This document shows, piece after piece, positions 1 through 11,991 of a DNA stretch of 64,000 bases. Origin of the DNA: an uncultured Sphingorhabdus sp. (GTDB lineage Bacteria; Pseudomonadota; Alphaproteobacteria; Sphingomonadales; Sphingomonadaceae). Position 1 is the first letter of the stretch; each line of letters begins with the position of its first letter. The notes under the pieces were generated by a model that did no database searches, was not told where the DNA came from, and worked only from the letters and a program-made list of their open reading frames with translations. The DNA is taken from assembly GCA_947501885.1 (NCBI GenBank), contig CANMXN010000001.1, forward strand, positions 124,001-188,000. Reading direction: 5' to 3'. The translations under genes and the position numbers were made by a program.

Positions 1-641
1 ATCAAGCTGAGCGCGGCTTTTCTTTTCAAGCTGATGGCCCGCTGGATATGCGTATGTCACAAGATGGCGCCAGCGCAGCAGATTTTTTAAATGAAGCCAG
101 CGAAGAAATGATTGCCGATATTATCTATAAATATGGAGATGAGCGCAGGTCGCGTCGTATCGCAAAGTTCATCGTATCAAACCGTCCGATTGAGCGTACA
201 GCGCAGCTTGCTTCAATCGTGCGTAAGGCTGTTGGTTATCACGCGGGGGCGCCCAAAGACCCAGCAACCAGAACATTTCAAGCCATCCGTATTCATATCA
301 ATCAAGAATTGGATGAACTTTCTAATGCTCTAGAAGCTGCAGAAAGAATATTAAAGCCAGGCGGTAAATTGATTGTGGTAACATTCCACAGCCTAGAAGA
401 CCGCATTGTGAAGCAATTTTTACGCGAACGTAGCGGTAATAACGCTTCCGCATCACGCCATATGCCCGTTGCGCAGGCGCAGGTTTCTTCAACCTTTGAG
501 CGTCCTGCCAAGCCGATGAAGGCATCGCAGCAGGAAATTGATCAAAATCCACGTTCTCGCAGCGCTACTATGCGTTTTGCAGTGCGAAACTCTTCTCCAT
601 CATGGGATGAAAACTCTCAAGCAAAGGCCATAATGTCATGA
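1..641 (+). CDS. rsmH: 16S rRNA (cytosine1402-N4)-methyltransferase RsmH, C-terminal part
   Basis: RsmH (MraW) methylates N4 of C1402 in 16S rRNA using S-adenosylmethionine. The 5' end lies left of the window. The reading frame is open from base 3 and begins in the family's conserved [14 protein letters not shown] stretch. It then shows [17 protein letters not shown] and the C-terminal block [18 protein letters not shown], both typical of RsmH. The SAM-binding N-terminus is therefore not visible. The stop overlaps the ftsL start by 4 bases, as expected for the head of a dcw cluster. The low-complexity C-terminal tail (after about base 560) is normal for the family. Confidence 0.97.
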   Translation, partial: QAERGFSFQADGPLDMRMSQDGASAADFLNEASEEMIADIIYKYGDERRSRRIAKFIVSNRPIERTAQLASIVRKAVGYHAGAPKDPATRTFQAIRIHINQELDELSNALEAAERILKPGGKLIVVTFHSLEDRIVKQFLRERSGNNASASRHMPVAQAQVSSTFERPAKPMKASQQEIDQNPRSRSATMRFAVRNSSPSWDENSQAKAIMS

Positions 642-1192
642 GCAGCAGCATGAATCCGATGAAAAATTTTGGTTGGTTTGCAATCATATTTTTGGTTGTA
701 ATTTTACTATATCCACTATCGTTAAATGTAGCGTCTTTGCGTGGTGATTTGATAAAAGTTGATCGTGATATTCTAACCACGCAAAAAGAAATTAATTACC
801 TACAAGCAGAATTAAAAGCGCGTGCTAGCCTGCAACAATTAGAAGAATGGAATGAATTGCTTTATGGGTTTAAGTCTCCAACAGCAGCACAATTTGCTAA
901 TGGTGAAAAAGCATTGGCAAATTTGGGCCGTTCTCCCGTTAAAATTAGACCTGTTCTTGTTTCTGTTAACGATCTTGCAAATGGTGAAAAGCCAACAGGT
1001 GTGATTGGATCGCCTTTTGCGCCGCTTGAGACAGCAGAGCCAAAAGACACAGTCAAGGTAGCAGAGAATAAGGGAGAAGATGCTTCTTCCAATGTACCAA
1101 ATCGCGCGGCTTCAATCGATGAATTATTAGATTCTATCGAAAATGTAAAAGTTGCACAAAATGATGATCAAGATATTGGGGAGCGTCCATGA
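638..1192 (+). CDS. ftsL: cell division protein FtsL-like
   Basis: Small bitopic division protein of the FtsQLB complex. One membrane segment is visible at about residues 11-31 ([15 protein letters not shown]), followed by a predicted coiled coil of about residues 36-70 ([23 protein letters not shown]). This is the FtsL layout. The 184-residue protein is longer than E. coli FtsL because of an acidic, probably disordered tail, which is common in alphaproteobacteria. It overlaps rsmH by 4 bases and ftsI by 4 bases. FtsL sequence is poorly conserved, so the call rests mainly on topology and on its position between rsmH and ftsI. Confidence 0.88.
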   Translation: MSSSMNPMKNFGWFAIIFLVVILLYPLSLNVASLRGDLIKVDRDILTTQKEINYLQAELKARASLQQLEEWNELLYGFKSPTAAQFANGEKALANLGRSPVKIRPVLVSVNDLANGEKPTGVIGSPFAPLETAEPKDTVKVAENKGEDASSNVPNRAASIDELLDSIENVKVAQNDDQDIGERP

Positions 1193-2919
1193 CAACATTA
1201 GTAGCAAGCTCAAGCCGGCTTAATCTCATCCGTCAAACACAGGCGGCAAGTTCAAAAGCGTTTTGGCGATTGCTTGTTATTATGTTTTTATTTTCGTTAT
1301 TTGTTTTGTTAATCGTTGGTAGGTTGGCAAGTTTTGCTGTTTTTGATGGAGCTCATGCTTACGATTCTGTCTCATCAACTTATATTCCAAAGCGTGGTGA
1401 TATTGTAGACCGCAATGGTGCACCACTGGCGCGTACGATTGATGCCTATGCAATTTGGGTAAACCCTAATAAAATCTTTGGCGATAAGAAGGATTTAGCG
1501 CAAAAATTAGCGGAAATTTTCCCAGATACTGATGCTGATAAATTTTACGGCAAATTAATGGCTGAGCGTGCAACCTATCTCAGAAAACGGGCCTTGCCAT
1601 CACAGGTGAAGCAAGTGCATGCATTGGGTGAAATTGCTATTGAATTTCCAAGAGAGGCTGAACGTCTTTACCCGCAGCATGATTTGGCGGCGCATATTCT
1701 GGGCTTTGTTAATCAAGAAGGCACTGGCGTATTGGGCATGGAAAATGTTTTGAACGAGCATCTTTCCAATCCAGAAACACGAGCGAATCCAGTAGCCTTG
1801 TCTATTGATTCGCGGGTGCAAGCTGCTTTGGAAAGCGAGCTATTACGCGGTATTAAATCTACTGGAGCTAAAGGTGGTGCTGGCATTGTTTTGGATGCAA
1901 ATAATGGCGAAATAATTGCTATGTCTACATTGCCATCCTTTAATCCAAATACACCAAAATTCTTTGATATACCAGAGGATTACTCGCTTAGCACATCGGG
2001 TAAAACGCCATTAAGCCGTCAAGTAAACAGCGTCACTAATCGTGTTTATGAATTGGGCTCAACCTTTAAGCCTCTTACAGTTGCAGCGGCTCTGGATGCT
2101 GGCACTGTGCGCGATTTGGCAATACGTTATGATGCGACAAAGCCAATTAAAATTGATGGCCATAAAATTAGCGATACACATGCATCATATCGTTGGTTGA
2201 ATGTACCAGAAGCCCTTGTGCATAGTTCTAATATTGTTACAGCACGCCTTGCTGATAATTTGGGCAAAGATAATATGGATGAGATGCTTACTAATTTGGG
2301 TTTTAATGAGCGTCCGGTTATTGAGCTTGGAGAAAAGGCAAAGCCGTTATGGCCGAAAAATTGGGGACGTGTTACTAATATGACGGTTGGTTATGGACAT
2401 GGTATTTCAGTTACGCCTTTGCATTTGGCGTCGGCTTATGCGGCATTAGTAAATGGCGGTATTTGGCGTCCTTCCACATTGGTAAAGCGCAAGAAGGATG
2501 AGAAAATTGAGGAGCGCCGTGTATTTTCATCAGCGACCAGCGCGCGTATGCGTCAATTACTGCGCATGATTGTGTCGGATGGGACGGGGCGCAATGCTGA
2601 TGCTCCTGGATACCGTATCGGCGGTAAAACAGGGTCAGCAGAAAAGCCATCAGAAGGCGGCTATGCCCGTAAATTGGTGGTTTCTACATTTGCAGCAGCC
2701 TTTCCTATGGATGACCCTAAATATGTTGTTATCGCGATGGTTGATGAACCTTCTGGAACAGCGGCAACCAGCTTTCAAAGAACCGCTGGTTGGACAGCTG
2801 CACCTATTGTAAAAAAATTGGTGCCGCGTATTGGCCCTATGTTAAATATTATCCCTGATGAACATAGAGATGTTGATGTTTCAGAACTTTTACCATTATT
2901 GTGGAAGTCAAAGGGGTGA
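1189..2919 (+). CDS. ftsI: septal peptidoglycan transpeptidase FtsI (PBP3)
   Basis: Class B penicillin-binding protein that cross-links septal peptidoglycan with FtsW. It has an N-terminal membrane anchor at about residues 27-49, then the dimerisation/pedestal region beginning PKRGDIVDRNG. The transpeptidase domain carries all three active-site motifs: STFK with Ser291 and Lys294, SSN at 346-348, and KTGS at 480-483. At 576 residues it is a normal length. It overlaps ftsL by 4 bases, and murE starts 4 bases after its stop, so it is translated within the dcw operon. Confidence 0.98.
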   Translation: MTTLVASSSRLNLIRQTQAASSKAFWRLLVIMFLFSLFVLLIVGRLASFAVFDGAHAYDSVSSTYIPKRGDIVDRNGAPLARTIDAYAIWVNPNKIFGDKKDLAQKLAEIFPDTDADKFYGKLMAERATYLRKRALPSQVKQVHALGEIAIEFPREAERLYPQHDLAAHILGFVNQEGTGVLGMENVLNEHLSNPETRANPVALSIDSRVQAALESELLRGIKSTGAKGGAGIVLDANNGEIIAMSTLPSFNPNTPKFFDIPEDYSLSTSGKTPLSRQVNSVTNRVYELGSTFKPLTVAAALDAGTVRDLAIRYDATKPIKIDGHKISDTHASYRWLNVPEALVHSSNIVTARLADNLGKDNMDEMLTNLGFNERPVIELGEKAKPLWPKNWGRVTNMTVGYGHGISVTPLHLASAYAALVNGGIWRPSTLVKRKKDEKIEERRVFSSATSARMRQLLRMIVSDGTGRNADAPGYRIGGKTGSAEKPSEGGYARKLVVSTFAAAFPMDDPKYVVIAMVDEPSGTAATSFQRTAGWTAAPIVKKLVPRIGPMLNIIPDEHRDVDVSELLPLLWKSKG

Positions 2920-2923
2920 ATCA

Positions 2924-4348
2924 ATGTTTTTGCGTGATTTGATTGGGGATGCAGGTGCTTATACTGATCAAAAGATAACAGGGTTTGCGATAGACAATCG
3001 TAAGGTAGCAAAGGGAACAATCTTTGGCGCTTTCCAGGGTGCTAGTGTTAATGGCGAAGATTATATCGAAGATGCGATAGCAAAGGGGGCTGTTGCAATA
3101 GTAGCGCGCAGCGAAGCTAAAGTTGAAGGTGCGTTTCATATAAAATCGGATAATCCTAGGCGAGAATTTGCACATATTGCAATGCGCTTTTTTGGACCAT
3201 TTCCTAATGTTATTGCTGCGGTAACAGGCACCAATGGTAAAACATCGGTTGCTGAACTTTCGCGTCAACTTTGGTCAATTTGCGGATATAAATCTGCCTC
3301 TATTGGCACGCTTGGTGTCACCACATCTTCTGATCAAGTGCGCACTGGCCTCACTACGCCCGATGTTGTTACATTTCTCTCGAATATGACGGGGTTGGCA
3401 CGAGAAGGAGTTTCTCATGCTATTTTTGAAGCGTCAAGCCATGGCTTGCATCAATATCGTACCGAAGGTTTGGCCGTTAATATTGCGGCATTCACCAATT
3501 TAAGCCGCGACCATCTTGATTATCATGGAACGATGGAAGAATATTTTCAGGCGAAGATGCGCTTATTTGATGAAATGTTGGTTGATGATGGTTTTGCTAT
3601 ATTTTGGGCCGATGATGATTGGTCTACGCAAGCCATGGCTATTGCCGAAGCGCGAGGATTAAAGATAATCAGCGTTGGCACAAAGGGTGATTATATTGAA
3701 ATTGTTAAACGGACACCCACACAATTGGGTCAAGAGTTGCATGTCATTATGCAAGGGAAGAGTTATACAATTAATTTGCCGCTTATTGGCGCTTACCAAG
3801 CAGCCAATGCTCTGATTAGTGCTGCTATTGTGATAGAGAGCGGTGTTGATGCTGCATTGGCTTTAGGTAATGTGTCTAGGCTACAACCTGTATCTGGGCG
3901 CTTGGAACGTGCCGCTATAACCAAATCTGGTGCACCTATATATGTTGATTATGCCCATACGCCTGATGGATTAGAGGCTGCTATTGCGGCGCTACGGCCC
4001 CATACTCAAGGCAAATTGATAACTATCATTGGTGCAGGCGGCGACCGAGATAAAGGCAAGCGTCCATTGATGGGTGAGGTTGCTGTTACTGGCAGTGATC
4101 ATGTTATCATTACCGATGATAATCCACGCGGCGAGGATGCCGCAGCGATAAGAGCAGATATAATGGCCTCTGCCTATGGCGCTGAAGAGGTTGCTGATCG
4201 TCGAAAAGCCATATCATATGCTGTAGAAATTTCAGAAGCGGGTGATATTATTCTATTGGCAGGCAAGGGCCATGAAGAAGGTCAAATTATTGGAGATAAA
4301 ATATTGCCATTTAATGATGTGCAAGTGGCGAGGGAATGTGCCGCATGA
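2924..4348 (+). CDS. murE: UDP-MurNAc-L-Ala-D-Glu:meso-diaminopimelate ligase MurE
   Basis: Adds meso-diaminopimelate to UDP-MurNAc-L-Ala-D-Glu in the cytoplasm. The start at 2924 is chosen because it follows an AAGGGG ribosome site and gives the normal N-terminus MFLRDLIGD; an upstream in-frame ATG at 2858 lies inside ftsI. The ATP-binding loop GTNGKT is at residues 102-107. The DNPR motif at 399-402 is the signature for selecting meso-DAP rather than lysine. Length is 474 residues. The stop overlaps the murF start as ATGA. Confidence 0.97.
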   Translation: MFLRDLIGDAGAYTDQKITGFAIDNRKVAKGTIFGAFQGASVNGEDYIEDAIAKGAVAIVARSEAKVEGAFHIKSDNPRREFAHIAMRFFGPFPNVIAAVTGTNGKTSVAELSRQLWSICGYKSASIGTLGVTTSSDQVRTGLTTPDVVTFLSNMTGLAREGVSHAIFEASSHGLHQYRTEGLAVNIAAFTNLSRDHLDYHGTMEEYFQAKMRLFDEMLVDDGFAIFWADDDWSTQAMAIAEARGLKIISVGTKGDYIEIVKRTPTQLGQELHVIMQGKSYTINLPLIGAYQAANALISAAIVIESGVDAALALGNVSRLQPVSGRLERAAITKSGAPIYVDYAHTPDGLEAAIAALRPHTQGKLITIIGAGGDRDKGKRPLMGEVAVTGSDHVIITDDNPRGEDAAAIRADIMASAYGAEEVADRRKAISYAVEISEAGDIILLAGKGHEEGQIIGDKILPFNDVQVARECAA

Positions 4349-5730
4349 CATTATGGACTTCCGATGAAATTGCACGAGCGGTTGGAGGTGAAGCTGTAGG
4401 ACAATTCACCTGCACAGGTGTGGCCTTTGACTCGCGTGAGATTAGCGATGGTGATTTGTTTCTAGCGCTTAAGGGTGAGCAAAGCGATGGGCATCTTTAT
4501 ATCGATACGGCGCTGAAAAATGGCGCATCTGGCGCTATTGTCAGCACGCCAATTGATGCACCACATATTTTGGTAGATGACACGACAGCAGCGTTAAATG
4601 ATTTGGCCCATGCATCGCGCACAAGGTGTGATGCATTTATCATTGGAGTGACGGGGTCTGCGGGCAAAACGGGTACAAAAGAAGCCTTATTTGCGGCATT
4701 AGACCGTTCTTCCATGAGTAAAGCGCATCGATCCGTTAAAAGCTATAATAATCATGTCGGTGTGCCGCTTAGCCTCTCGCGTATGTCGGCGGATAGCAAA
4801 TATGGCATATTTGAAATGGGTATGAACCATAGCGGTGAATTGCGCGAATTAAGCGCTATTGTTCGCCCTCATATTGCAATTGTTACGACTATCGCTCCTG
4901 CTCATGTAGAGTTTTTTAAAGATGAAACTGAAATAGCGGCGGCCAAGGCAGAAATATTTGAGGGTGTGCTGCATGGAGGTCATGCAATTCTGCCCTATGA
5001 CAATCCTCATTTTGAGCAACTTAAGAGTGCCGCCAAAGCACAGGATTTGAATATCATATCTTTTGGATTGGACCGTGCAGCAGATGTTCATGCTATTGAT
5101 ATTGTTAAAGCAGCAGACGGTGGTTCATTAATTACAGCAAAAATTATGGATAAGTCACTGGTTTATAGCCTTTCACAACCAGGCGATCATTGGGTAGCTA
5201 ATTCCTTGGCGGTTATGGCAGCAGTATCTTTAGCAGGCGGTGATTTGGCTATTGCTGGTCTCGCACTTGCTGATATGGGCGGTTTAGTGGGCCGAGGAGC
5301 ACGGCATAATATATGTTATCAAGGTAATAATATATTGGTGATTGATGAGAGCTATAATGCCAACCCATCCTCTATGCGGGCGACGATATCACAATTGGGT
5401 TTAACATCGGCGTCTCGCCGTGTCGCAATATTGGGGGTTATGGGTGAATTGGGCGATAAATCTGCTGAATATCATATGCAAATAGAGCAATATTTGCGGG
5501 ATGCGAAGGTAGATTATGCTCTGTTGGTAGGCGAAGAAATGAAAATTCTGGCAAAACAATTGCAATCAAGGGTTGAGCCAGAGATAAAATACGACCATTG
5601 CAGCACATCGCAAGAAGCGATGGACATATATGAAAGCCGTATGGAAGACGGTGATGTGGTTTTGGTCAAAGGGTCTAATTTTTTAGGTTTGAGCAAAATT
5701 GTTGAGAAATTACAGGGTGGGAAGTCTTAA
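4345..5730 (+). CDS. murF: UDP-MurNAc-tripeptide:D-Ala-D-Ala ligase MurF
   Basis: Adds D-alanyl-D-alanine to the UDP-MurNAc-tripeptide. The Mur-ligase ATP loop TGSAGKT sits at residues 103-109. The later [10 protein letters not shown] block is the central/C-terminal Mur ligase signature. The start at 4345 gives an ATGA overlap with murE, as at other junctions in the cluster; an in-frame ATG three codons upstream (4336) is possible but less likely. Length of 461 residues is normal. The stop shares one base with the mraY start. Confidence 0.97.
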   Translation: MTLWTSDEIARAVGGEAVGQFTCTGVAFDSREISDGDLFLALKGEQSDGHLYIDTALKNGASGAIVSTPIDAPHILVDDTTAALNDLAHASRTRCDAFIIGVTGSAGKTGTKEALFAALDRSSMSKAHRSVKSYNNHVGVPLSLSRMSADSKYGIFEMGMNHSGELRELSAIVRPHIAIVTTIAPAHVEFFKDETEIAAAKAEIFEGVLHGGHAILPYDNPHFEQLKSAAKAQDLNIISFGLDRAADVHAIDIVKAADGGSLITAKIMDKSLVYSLSQPGDHWVANSLAVMAAVSLAGGDLAIAGLALADMGGLVGRGARHNICYQGNNILVIDESYNANPSSMRATISQLGLTSASRRVAILGVMGELGDKSAEYHMQIEQYLRDAKVDYALLVGEEMKILAKQLQSRVEPEIKYDHCSTSQEAMDIYESRMEDGDVVLVKGSNFLGLSKIVEKLQGGKS

Positions 5731-6800
5731 TGTTTTATTTGCTCGCTGAATGGTTCGGCTTTGAGGGTGTGTTTAATCTATTCCGTTATCTGAGTTTTCG
5801 TTCTGGTGGTGCAATAGCGACTTCACTATTCATTGGTATGCTGATCGGCCCGAGATTTATCAATATGCTGCGTATGAAACAAGGAAAGGGGCAGCCGATT
5901 CGGAGTGATGGCCCACAAACCCATTTGGCCAAAGTCGGCACGCCAACAATGGGCGGTTTAATGATATTAACATCGCTTACTATCTCTTTATTATTATGGA
6001 TGAAGCCTGATAATATTTTCATATGGTCTTGTTTATTTGTGACGTTAGGTTTTGGCGCAATAGGGTTTTTGGATGATTATGACAAAGTTCGTAAAGCCAG
6101 CCATCAAGGCGTTTCTGGTAAGATAAGGTTGATTTTGGAATTTGCCGTTGCAGGATTTGCTAGTTGGATGATAATTAGCAAAATTGGGACTGATCTCTAC
6201 ATACCGTTTTTAAGCGGTATATCGATTGAACTTGGTATATTCTATCTATTTTTTGCTATGTTCGTGATCGTTGGATCGGGCAATGCAGTTAATCTTACAG
6301 ATGGTTTAGATGGTCTTGCGACGATGCCTGTTGTGGTGGCTTCAGGTACATTTTTGATCATTGTATATCTTGCGGGCAATGCAATTTATTCTGACTATTT
6401 GGGTATACCCTATGTTGAAGGAGCAGGTGAACTTGCTATTTTTTGCGCATCAATAATAGGTGCCTGTTTAGCATTCCTATGGTTTAATGCGCCTCCAGCC
6501 GCTATATTTATGGGTGATACAGGAAGCCTTGCTCTGGGCGGTGCATTAGGAGCAATTGCGGTTTCAGTGCATCATGAATTTGTGTTGGCCATAGTTGGCG
6601 GTTTATTTGTTTTAGAGGCTGCATCAGTTATCATTCAGGTTTTCTTTTTCAAACGAACTGGGAAGCGCGTTTTTCGCATGGCGCCAATACATCATCATTT
6701 TGAACAATTGGGCTGGCCTGAGACAACGGTTGTCATTAGGTTTTGGATTATCAGTCTTGTACTTGCACTGGCTGGATTATCAACGTTGAAACTAAGATGA
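5730..6800 (+). CDS. mraY: phospho-MurNAc-pentapeptide transferase MraY
   Basis: Integral membrane enzyme that transfers phospho-MurNAc-pentapeptide to undecaprenyl phosphate to make lipid I. The protein has 356 residues with about ten hydrophobic segments. Family motifs seen in order: FLDDYDK, the [10 protein letters not shown] loop, [11 protein letters not shown] and the HHHFE histidine motif close to the C-terminus. The start codon uses the last base of the murF stop (TAATG), so translation is coupled. The murD start overlaps its stop. Confidence 0.98.
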   Translation: MFYLLAEWFGFEGVFNLFRYLSFRSGGAIATSLFIGMLIGPRFINMLRMKQGKGQPIRSDGPQTHLAKVGTPTMGGLMILTSLTISLLLWMKPDNIFIWSCLFVTLGFGAIGFLDDYDKVRKASHQGVSGKIRLILEFAVAGFASWMIISKIGTDLYIPFLSGISIELGIFYLFFAMFVIVGSGNAVNLTDGLDGLATMPVVVASGTFLIIVYLAGNAIYSDYLGIPYVEGAGELAIFCASIIGACLAFLWFNAPPAAIFMGDTGSLALGGALGAIAVSVHHEFVLAIVGGLFVLEAASVIIQVFFFKRTGKRVFRMAPIHHHFEQLGWPETTVVIRFWIISLVLALAGLSTLKLR

Positions 6801-8128
6801 TAAAAAGCCGCATCTTCTCTGGGCAGAAATATGCTGTTTTGGGGCTAGCTAGATCAGGGCTGGCAACGGTTGAGGCATTATATCAGAGCGGTGCAGAAAT
6901 ATTGGCTTGGGATAACCGCCAAGAGGCTCGTGAGGCTGGTTCAAAATGGGCAACTATCGAAGATATATTAAGCGCTGATCTGACGGGATATAGTGCGATT
7001 ATTGTATCGCCAGGTGTGCCATTAAATAACCATCCTATCACCGAAAAATCAACGCAATCGGGCGTGCCTATTATTGGTGATATTGAATTATTTGCAATGG
7101 CGCGGCCATCACTTCCGACCCACCGTGTCATCGGTATTACGGGAACTAATGGGAAATCAACGACCACTGCACTATTGCACCATATTATCCAATGTAGTGC
7201 ATTCCCTAGCAGGATGGGCGGTAATATTGGTCTGCCGATCATGTCGCAAGAACCATTGCCAGCAGGCGGTATTTATGTGCTTGAACTCTCAAGTTATCAG
7301 ATCGATTTAACACGAAGCTTATCTTGTGATGTTGCAGCTTTGATAAACCTCTCGCCTGATCATTTGGACCGATATAGCGGTTATATGGATTATATTGGAT
7401 CGAAAGAACGATTATTTGCGATGCAATCCCCACAGGCATTTTCGGTATTTGGTAATGGCGATAAAGATACAATGGATGTCTATAATCGAGTCCTTGCTCA
7501 TCGCGGACCACAACAGGTTATATTGGCTGATAGTAGCGGGATTGATGGTCAAAAAAACTGGCCATCCTTGCAGGGCCCACACAATATGCAAAATGTTGCA
7601 ATAGCCGTGTCAATTTGCAAGGCATTGGGCTTTACAGACCATCAATGTATTAGCGCGCTTGCTTCGTTTAAGGGTTTAGAACATCGCCTAGAGAGAGTTG
7701 CTGAGATTGAAGGTGTTTTATATGTGAATGATAGCAAGGCTACTAATCCAGAATCAACGGCACCTGCTTTAGCGGCGTATAACAATATTCATTGGATAGT
7801 GGGCGGTTTACCAAAAAGTGATACGCTTGAAATCTGTATACCCAATTTTGGTAATGTTAAAAAGGCTTATACTATTGGAGAGGCTGGTGCGCAATTTGCT
7901 CATGAATTAAGCGAGCATATGGATGTAGAAAACTCTGAACTTTTAACCAATGCAGTTATGCGTGCGTCTGCTGCTGCGCTTCCTGGAGACGTTGTACTAT
8001 TATCGCCCGCCTGTGCATCTTTTGATCAATTTAGAGATTATGAAGCCAGAGGCGATTGTTTCAAAATGGCAGTTGAGAATATAATGACTTCTGATAAGCA
8101 TGTAGCAGTGCGAGGGTCCGATGGCTGA
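6797..8128 (+). CDS. murD: UDP-MurNAc-L-Ala:D-Glu ligase MurD
   Basis: Adds D-glutamate to UDP-MurNAc-L-alanine. The start at 6797 (ATGA overlap with mraY) gives a normal N-terminus with the [10 protein letters not shown] Rossmann-like motif. An open frame extends upstream to 6743 but lies inside mraY. The ATP loop GTNGKS is at residues 116-121. NLSPDHLDR and [12 protein letters not shown] are conserved Mur ligase blocks. Length is 443 residues. It overlaps ftsW by 8 bases. Confidence 0.97.
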   Translation: MIKSRIFSGQKYAVLGLARSGLATVEALYQSGAEILAWDNRQEAREAGSKWATIEDILSADLTGYSAIIVSPGVPLNNHPITEKSTQSGVPIIGDIELFAMARPSLPTHRVIGITGTNGKSTTTALLHHIIQCSAFPSRMGGNIGLPIMSQEPLPAGGIYVLELSSYQIDLTRSLSCDVAALINLSPDHLDRYSGYMDYIGSKERLFAMQSPQAFSVFGNGDKDTMDVYNRVLAHRGPQQVILADSSGIDGQKNWPSLQGPHNMQNVAIAVSICKALGFTDHQCISALASFKGLEHRLERVAEIEGVLYVNDSKATNPESTAPALAAYNNIHWIVGGLPKSDTLEICIPNFGNVKKAYTIGEAGAQFAHELSEHMDVENSELLTNAVMRASAAALPGDVVLLSPACASFDQFRDYEARGDCFKMAVENIMTSDKHVAVRGSDG

Positions 8129-9419
8129 TAATTCCAATTTGTCTAATAGCTTAGGGCAAAATGGTAATGCATCAGATATTGATGTTAGAGATGATCAATC
8201 TCAAAGTGAATATGACAAAAAACCTGTAATAGCTGAAGCCAAGCCCAATGTGCAATTGTCAAAGCGTTTAGGACGTGCTGATAAAAGTCCGCTTGGTATA
8301 TGGTTTTGGGAATTAGATCGCGTTCTATTGCTGCTTATGTTTTTGCTGATGGCTATTGGCCTATTGTCAGTAGCGGCCGCATCTCCTGCATCGGCCAGAA
8401 GGCTATCAACCTCTGCGGTAGAATTATCGCCTTTATATTTCTTCTATAAACAAATGGCTTGGACCGCGATAGGCGTTCCTGTGATGCTTATTGTATCTAT
8501 GGCACCGCGCGAACAAGCAAAGAGGTTTTCGGTCATTGCCTTTTTTATGTTTGTATCACTATTAATTATGTTGCCTGTTTTGGGTAAAGAAGTGAATGGT
8601 GCACAACGTTGGATAGGAACGGGTTTTGCAACTATTCAACCATCAGAGTTTTTAAAACCTTTATATGCTATAACATTGGCATGGATATTTTCTTGGCGTT
8701 TGAAAGACCCAGATTTGCCTGTGCACTTTATTACAGGCGGCATCGCGGCAGTAATATGTTTTTTCTTAATGCTGCAACCTGACCTTGGTCAAACAATATT
8801 ATTTGCTGGTATTTGGTTTGCCCTTATGATGGTGTCAGGTGTCAAGACACGATGGCTAATAGGCCTTGTTGCGCTTGGTGTTGGCGGCTTAGCTGCGGCA
8901 TATCAATTTTATACGGTTGCACGGCAAAGAATTGACCAATGGATATTTGGCACCGATGGATTGACGCATGACAAATTGGCTATAGATACATTGACGAGCG
9001 GCGGTTTGGTAGGAAAAGGGCCAGGCCTTGGCAGCAAAAAATATAGTCTGCCAGAAGCACATACCGATTATATTTTTTCGGTCATTGGTGAAGAATTTGG
9101 ATTGCTTGCTTGCATGATTATTGCGATATTATTTCTAGCAATATTAATACGAGTCATCATAAGGCTTTTGGATGAGAAGGATCATTTTATTGTTCTTGCT
9201 GTTTCCGCACTTATTGCGCAATTTACGGGGCAAGCGATGATTAATATGGCGGTAAATATCGGGATATTCCCTTCTAAAGGGATGACACTGCCATTCATAA
9301 GTTATGGCGGATCATCGTTAATAGCGCTATCAATGGGCTGCGGCTTGATATTGGCACTAACTAAAAGAAACCCTTTTCTTGACCGATCACTCTATATGGT
9401 GAAGGGAAAGTCATCATGA
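8121..9419 (+). CDS. ftsW: septal peptidoglycan polymerase FtsW
   Basis: SEDS-family glycosyltransferase that polymerises lipid II at the septum together with FtsI. The 432-residue protein has a charged cytoplasmic N-terminal tail of about 60 residues and then multiple hydrophobic segments. The SEDS block NIGIFPSKGMTLPFISYG is visible near the C-terminus. Its place between murD and murG, with 8-base and 4-base overlaps, supports FtsW rather than RodA. The long polar N-terminal tail is typical of alphaproteobacterial FtsW. Confidence 0.96.
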   Translation: MADNSNLSNSLGQNGNASDIDVRDDQSQSEYDKKPVIAEAKPNVQLSKRLGRADKSPLGIWFWELDRVLLLLMFLLMAIGLLSVAAASPASARRLSTSAVELSPLYFFYKQMAWTAIGVPVMLIVSMAPREQAKRFSVIAFFMFVSLLIMLPVLGKEVNGAQRWIGTGFATIQPSEFLKPLYAITLAWIFSWRLKDPDLPVHFITGGIAAVICFFLMLQPDLGQTILFAGIWFALMMVSGVKTRWLIGLVALGVGGLAAAYQFYTVARQRIDQWIFGTDGLTHDKLAIDTLTSGGLVGKGPGLGSKKYSLPEAHTDYIFSVIGEEFGLLACMIIAILFLAILIRVIIRLLDEKDHFIVLAVSALIAQFTGQAMINMAVNIGIFPSKGMTLPFISYGGSSLIALSMGCGLILALTKRNPFLDRSLYMVKGKSS

Positions 9420-10588
9420 TTATTTCACGGCATTATGTATTAGCAGCAGGCGGAACTGGCGGGCATATGATGCCTGCTTATGCATTGGGGCAAGAATTAA
9501 TCGACAGGGGCCACCATGTTGCATTGGTGACTGATGGTCGCGGCGCAAAAATACCTGGTAAGCCTGAGAAAATGGATATGCATATTTTGCCAGCAGGACG
9601 AATGGGCGGTATTCGCGGTTCTCTTGCTGCCTTGCGCGCTATCTGGAAAGGCAGGGCGATGGCATCGCAGCTCTACAATAGCTATGAACCAATGGCGGTG
9701 ATTGGCTTTGGCGGCTATCCTGCTTTGCCATCCTTATTGGCGGCTTTTAAGCATAATATAGCGACTGTTATCCATGAACAAAATGCTGTTTTAGGGCGTG
9801 TTAATCGTCTCACTGCGCGCAAAGTTAGTGCCATTGCAACGGCTTACCCTGATGTGCAGCGGTTAAAATCAAAATATGCGCATAAAACTCATCTAGTGGG
9901 TAATCCAGTACGAGAAGAAATTCTCAAAATCCGTGATGAAGCCTATCCTTCATTGAGCGAAGATGGGATATTCAGAGTGCTAGTTACAGGGGGCAGTCAG
10001 GGCGCCAATATATTATCCAATATTGTGCCTGATGGTATGGCGATGCTTCCCATTAGCTTGCGTTCAAGATTGCAAGTCATTCAGCAATGCCGAGCGGAAG
10101 ATATAGAAGAAGTACGCGCTAAATATGCACATAATGATATTCCCGCAGAGTTAGCAACCTATATGCCAGATTTACCCGATAAATTAAAATTAGCCCATTT
10201 GGTGATTGGCCGCGCAGGAGCATCAACCATTGCTGAATTATCAGCGGCAGGGCGCCCAGCGATATTGATCCCATTGCCCAGTGCGATGGATGACCACCAA
10301 AGCCACAACGTAAGTGAAATGGTTGGTGCGGGCGGTGCTCGCTCAATCAATCAAACGGCATTTAATGCCAAAGAGTTGGCCAAGCAGATACAGAAAATGG
10401 CGTTAAAGCCAGGATCATTGGAAAATGCAGCAGATCGTGCGAAATCATGTGGTCGCCCTGATGCGGTTATTGATTTGGCTGATTTGGTCGAATCCTTTGG
10501 ACCTACTCCTAATAATAAACAGAAACGAGACTATTCACGCGTCAGGCTTGATGGTTCTCCAGCATTTGCGAAAGATAAATATTCATGA
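9416..10588 (+). CDS. murG: lipid II synthase MurG
   Basis: UDP-GlcNAc transferase that converts lipid I to lipid II at the inner face of the cytoplasmic membrane. Conserved glycine-rich loops are visible: [12 protein letters not shown] near the N-terminus, [26 protein letters not shown] and [11 protein letters not shown] in the donor-binding C-terminal domain. Length is 390 residues, with a short basic tail. It overlaps ftsW and murC by 4 bases each. Confidence 0.97.
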   Translation: MIISRHYVLAAGGTGGHMMPAYALGQELIDRGHHVALVTDGRGAKIPGKPEKMDMHILPAGRMGGIRGSLAALRAIWKGRAMASQLYNSYEPMAVIGFGGYPALPSLLAAFKHNIATVIHEQNAVLGRVNRLTARKVSAIATAYPDVQRLKSKYAHKTHLVGNPVREEILKIRDEAYPSLSEDGIFRVLVTGGSQGANILSNIVPDGMAMLPISLRSRLQVIQQCRAEDIEEVRAKYAHNDIPAELATYMPDLPDKLKLAHLVIGRAGASTIAELSAAGRPAILIPLPSAMDDHQSHNVSEMVGAGGARSINQTAFNAKELAKQIQKMALKPGSLENAADRAKSCGRPDAVIDLADLVESFGPTPNNKQKRDYSRVRLDGSPAFAKDKYS

Positions 10589-11991
10589 AGGGTGTTCCAA
10601 CCAATATTGGTGTTATTCACTTTGTCGGAATTGGCGGCATAGGCATGTCGGGTATTGCCGAAGTTATGCATAATTTGGGTTATACAGTCCAAGGTAGTGA
10701 TATTGCCGAAGGTTATGTAGTCGAGGGGCTGCGGGCCAAAGGTATTGAGGTGTCTATTGGCCATAAAGCAGAAAATTTAGGCGATGCGAGCGTTGTTGTT
10801 ACATCCACAGCAGTAAAGCGCGGTAACCCCGAAGTTGAAGCAGCGCTTGAAAACCGCATACCATTGGTGCGGCGTGCCGAGATGTTAGCTGAATTAATGC
10901 GCCTTAAAAATACTATTGCTGTTGCAGGTACGCATGGAAAGACGACGACCACTTCTATGATTGCGGCTATGCTTGATCATGGCGGAATAGATCCAACCGT
11001 TATTAATGGCGGTATTATCAATAATTATGGTTCTAATGCGCGCCTAGGCGATAGCGATTGGATGGTTGTTGAAGCCGATGAGAGCGATGGTAGTTTCTTG
11101 CGGCTTGATGGTACATTGGCGGTTGTAACCAATATTGATCCTGAGCATTTGGAACATTATGGTGATTTTGATGCGATCAAAAAGGCCTTTGTGGAATTTG
11201 TTGAAAATGTACCATTTTACGGTGCGGCCATCATGTGCTTGGACCATCCCGAAGTCCAAGCAATCTTGCCACAGATTCGAGATCGGCGCATTATAACTTA
11301 TGGTTTTTCTGCGCAATCGGATGTACGCGGAGAAAATGTGACCCCTATTGCTGGCGGTAATCGGTTTGATGTCATCATTGCTCAGCGTGATGGATCATCT
11401 CGCAAGATTGAAGGTATTGAGCTTCCTATGCCAGGCAGGCATAATGTCCAAAACGCAATTTCGGCCATTGCGGTCGGCCTTGAAATGGGGCTGAGTGATG
11501 AACAAATACAAAATGGATTTAGCAGTTTTGGCGGCGTAAAGCGGCGCTTTACCAAAGTTGGCGAAGTAGATGGTGTGACAATTATTGATGATTATGGCCA
11601 TCACCCCGTTGAGATTAAAGCGGTATTATCGGCTGCTCGTGAAGGCGTAAAAGGCCGTGTTATTGCTGTTGCACAGCCGCACCGTTATACGCGGCTTCGT
11701 GATCATATGGATGATTTTCAACAAGCCTTTAATGACGCTGATATTGTCTATATATCGCCTGTTTTTAAAGCGGGTGAAGAACCCATTGAAGGCGTTGATT
11801 CCGCGGCATTGGTTGCGGGACTAAAACGTCGCGGACACCGTAAAGCCGATCTTGTTGATGATGCAGCAGATCTGGCGCAAAAGCTTGCTGATATTATCCA
11901 GCCAGATGATATGGTGGTATGTCTTGGCGCGGGTGATATTACCAAATGGGCCGCAGGATTAGCAGATGCGATAAAGGATATTCGCGGATAA
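10585..11991 (+). CDS. murC: UDP-MurNAc:L-alanine ligase MurC
   Basis: First amino-acid ligase of the muropeptide pathway. The N-terminal UDP-binding motif [15 protein letters not shown] and the ATP loop [14 protein letters not shown] are both present. EADESDGSF and DDYGHHPVE are further MurC signatures. At 468 residues it is full length. The stop codon shares its final A with the murB start (TAATG). Confidence 0.98.
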   Translation: MKGVPTNIGVIHFVGIGGIGMSGIAEVMHNLGYTVQGSDIAEGYVVEGLRAKGIEVSIGHKAENLGDASVVVTSTAVKRGNPEVEAALENRIPLVRRAEMLAELMRLKNTIAVAGTHGKTTTTSMIAAMLDHGGIDPTVINGGIINNYGSNARLGDSDWMVVEADESDGSFLRLDGTLAVVTNIDPEHLEHYGDFDAIKKAFVEFVENVPFYGAAIMCLDHPEVQAILPQIRDRRIITYGFSAQSDVRGENVTPIAGGNRFDVIIAQRDGSSRKIEGIELPMPGRHNVQNAISAIAVGLEMGLSDEQIQNGFSSFGGVKRRFTKVGEVDGVTIIDDYGHHPVEIKAVLSAAREGVKGRVIAVAQPHRYTRLRDHMDDFQQAFNDADIVYISPVFKAGEEPIEGVDSAALVAGLKRRGHRKADLVDDAADLAQKLADIIQPDDMVVCLGAGDITKWAAGLADAIKDIRG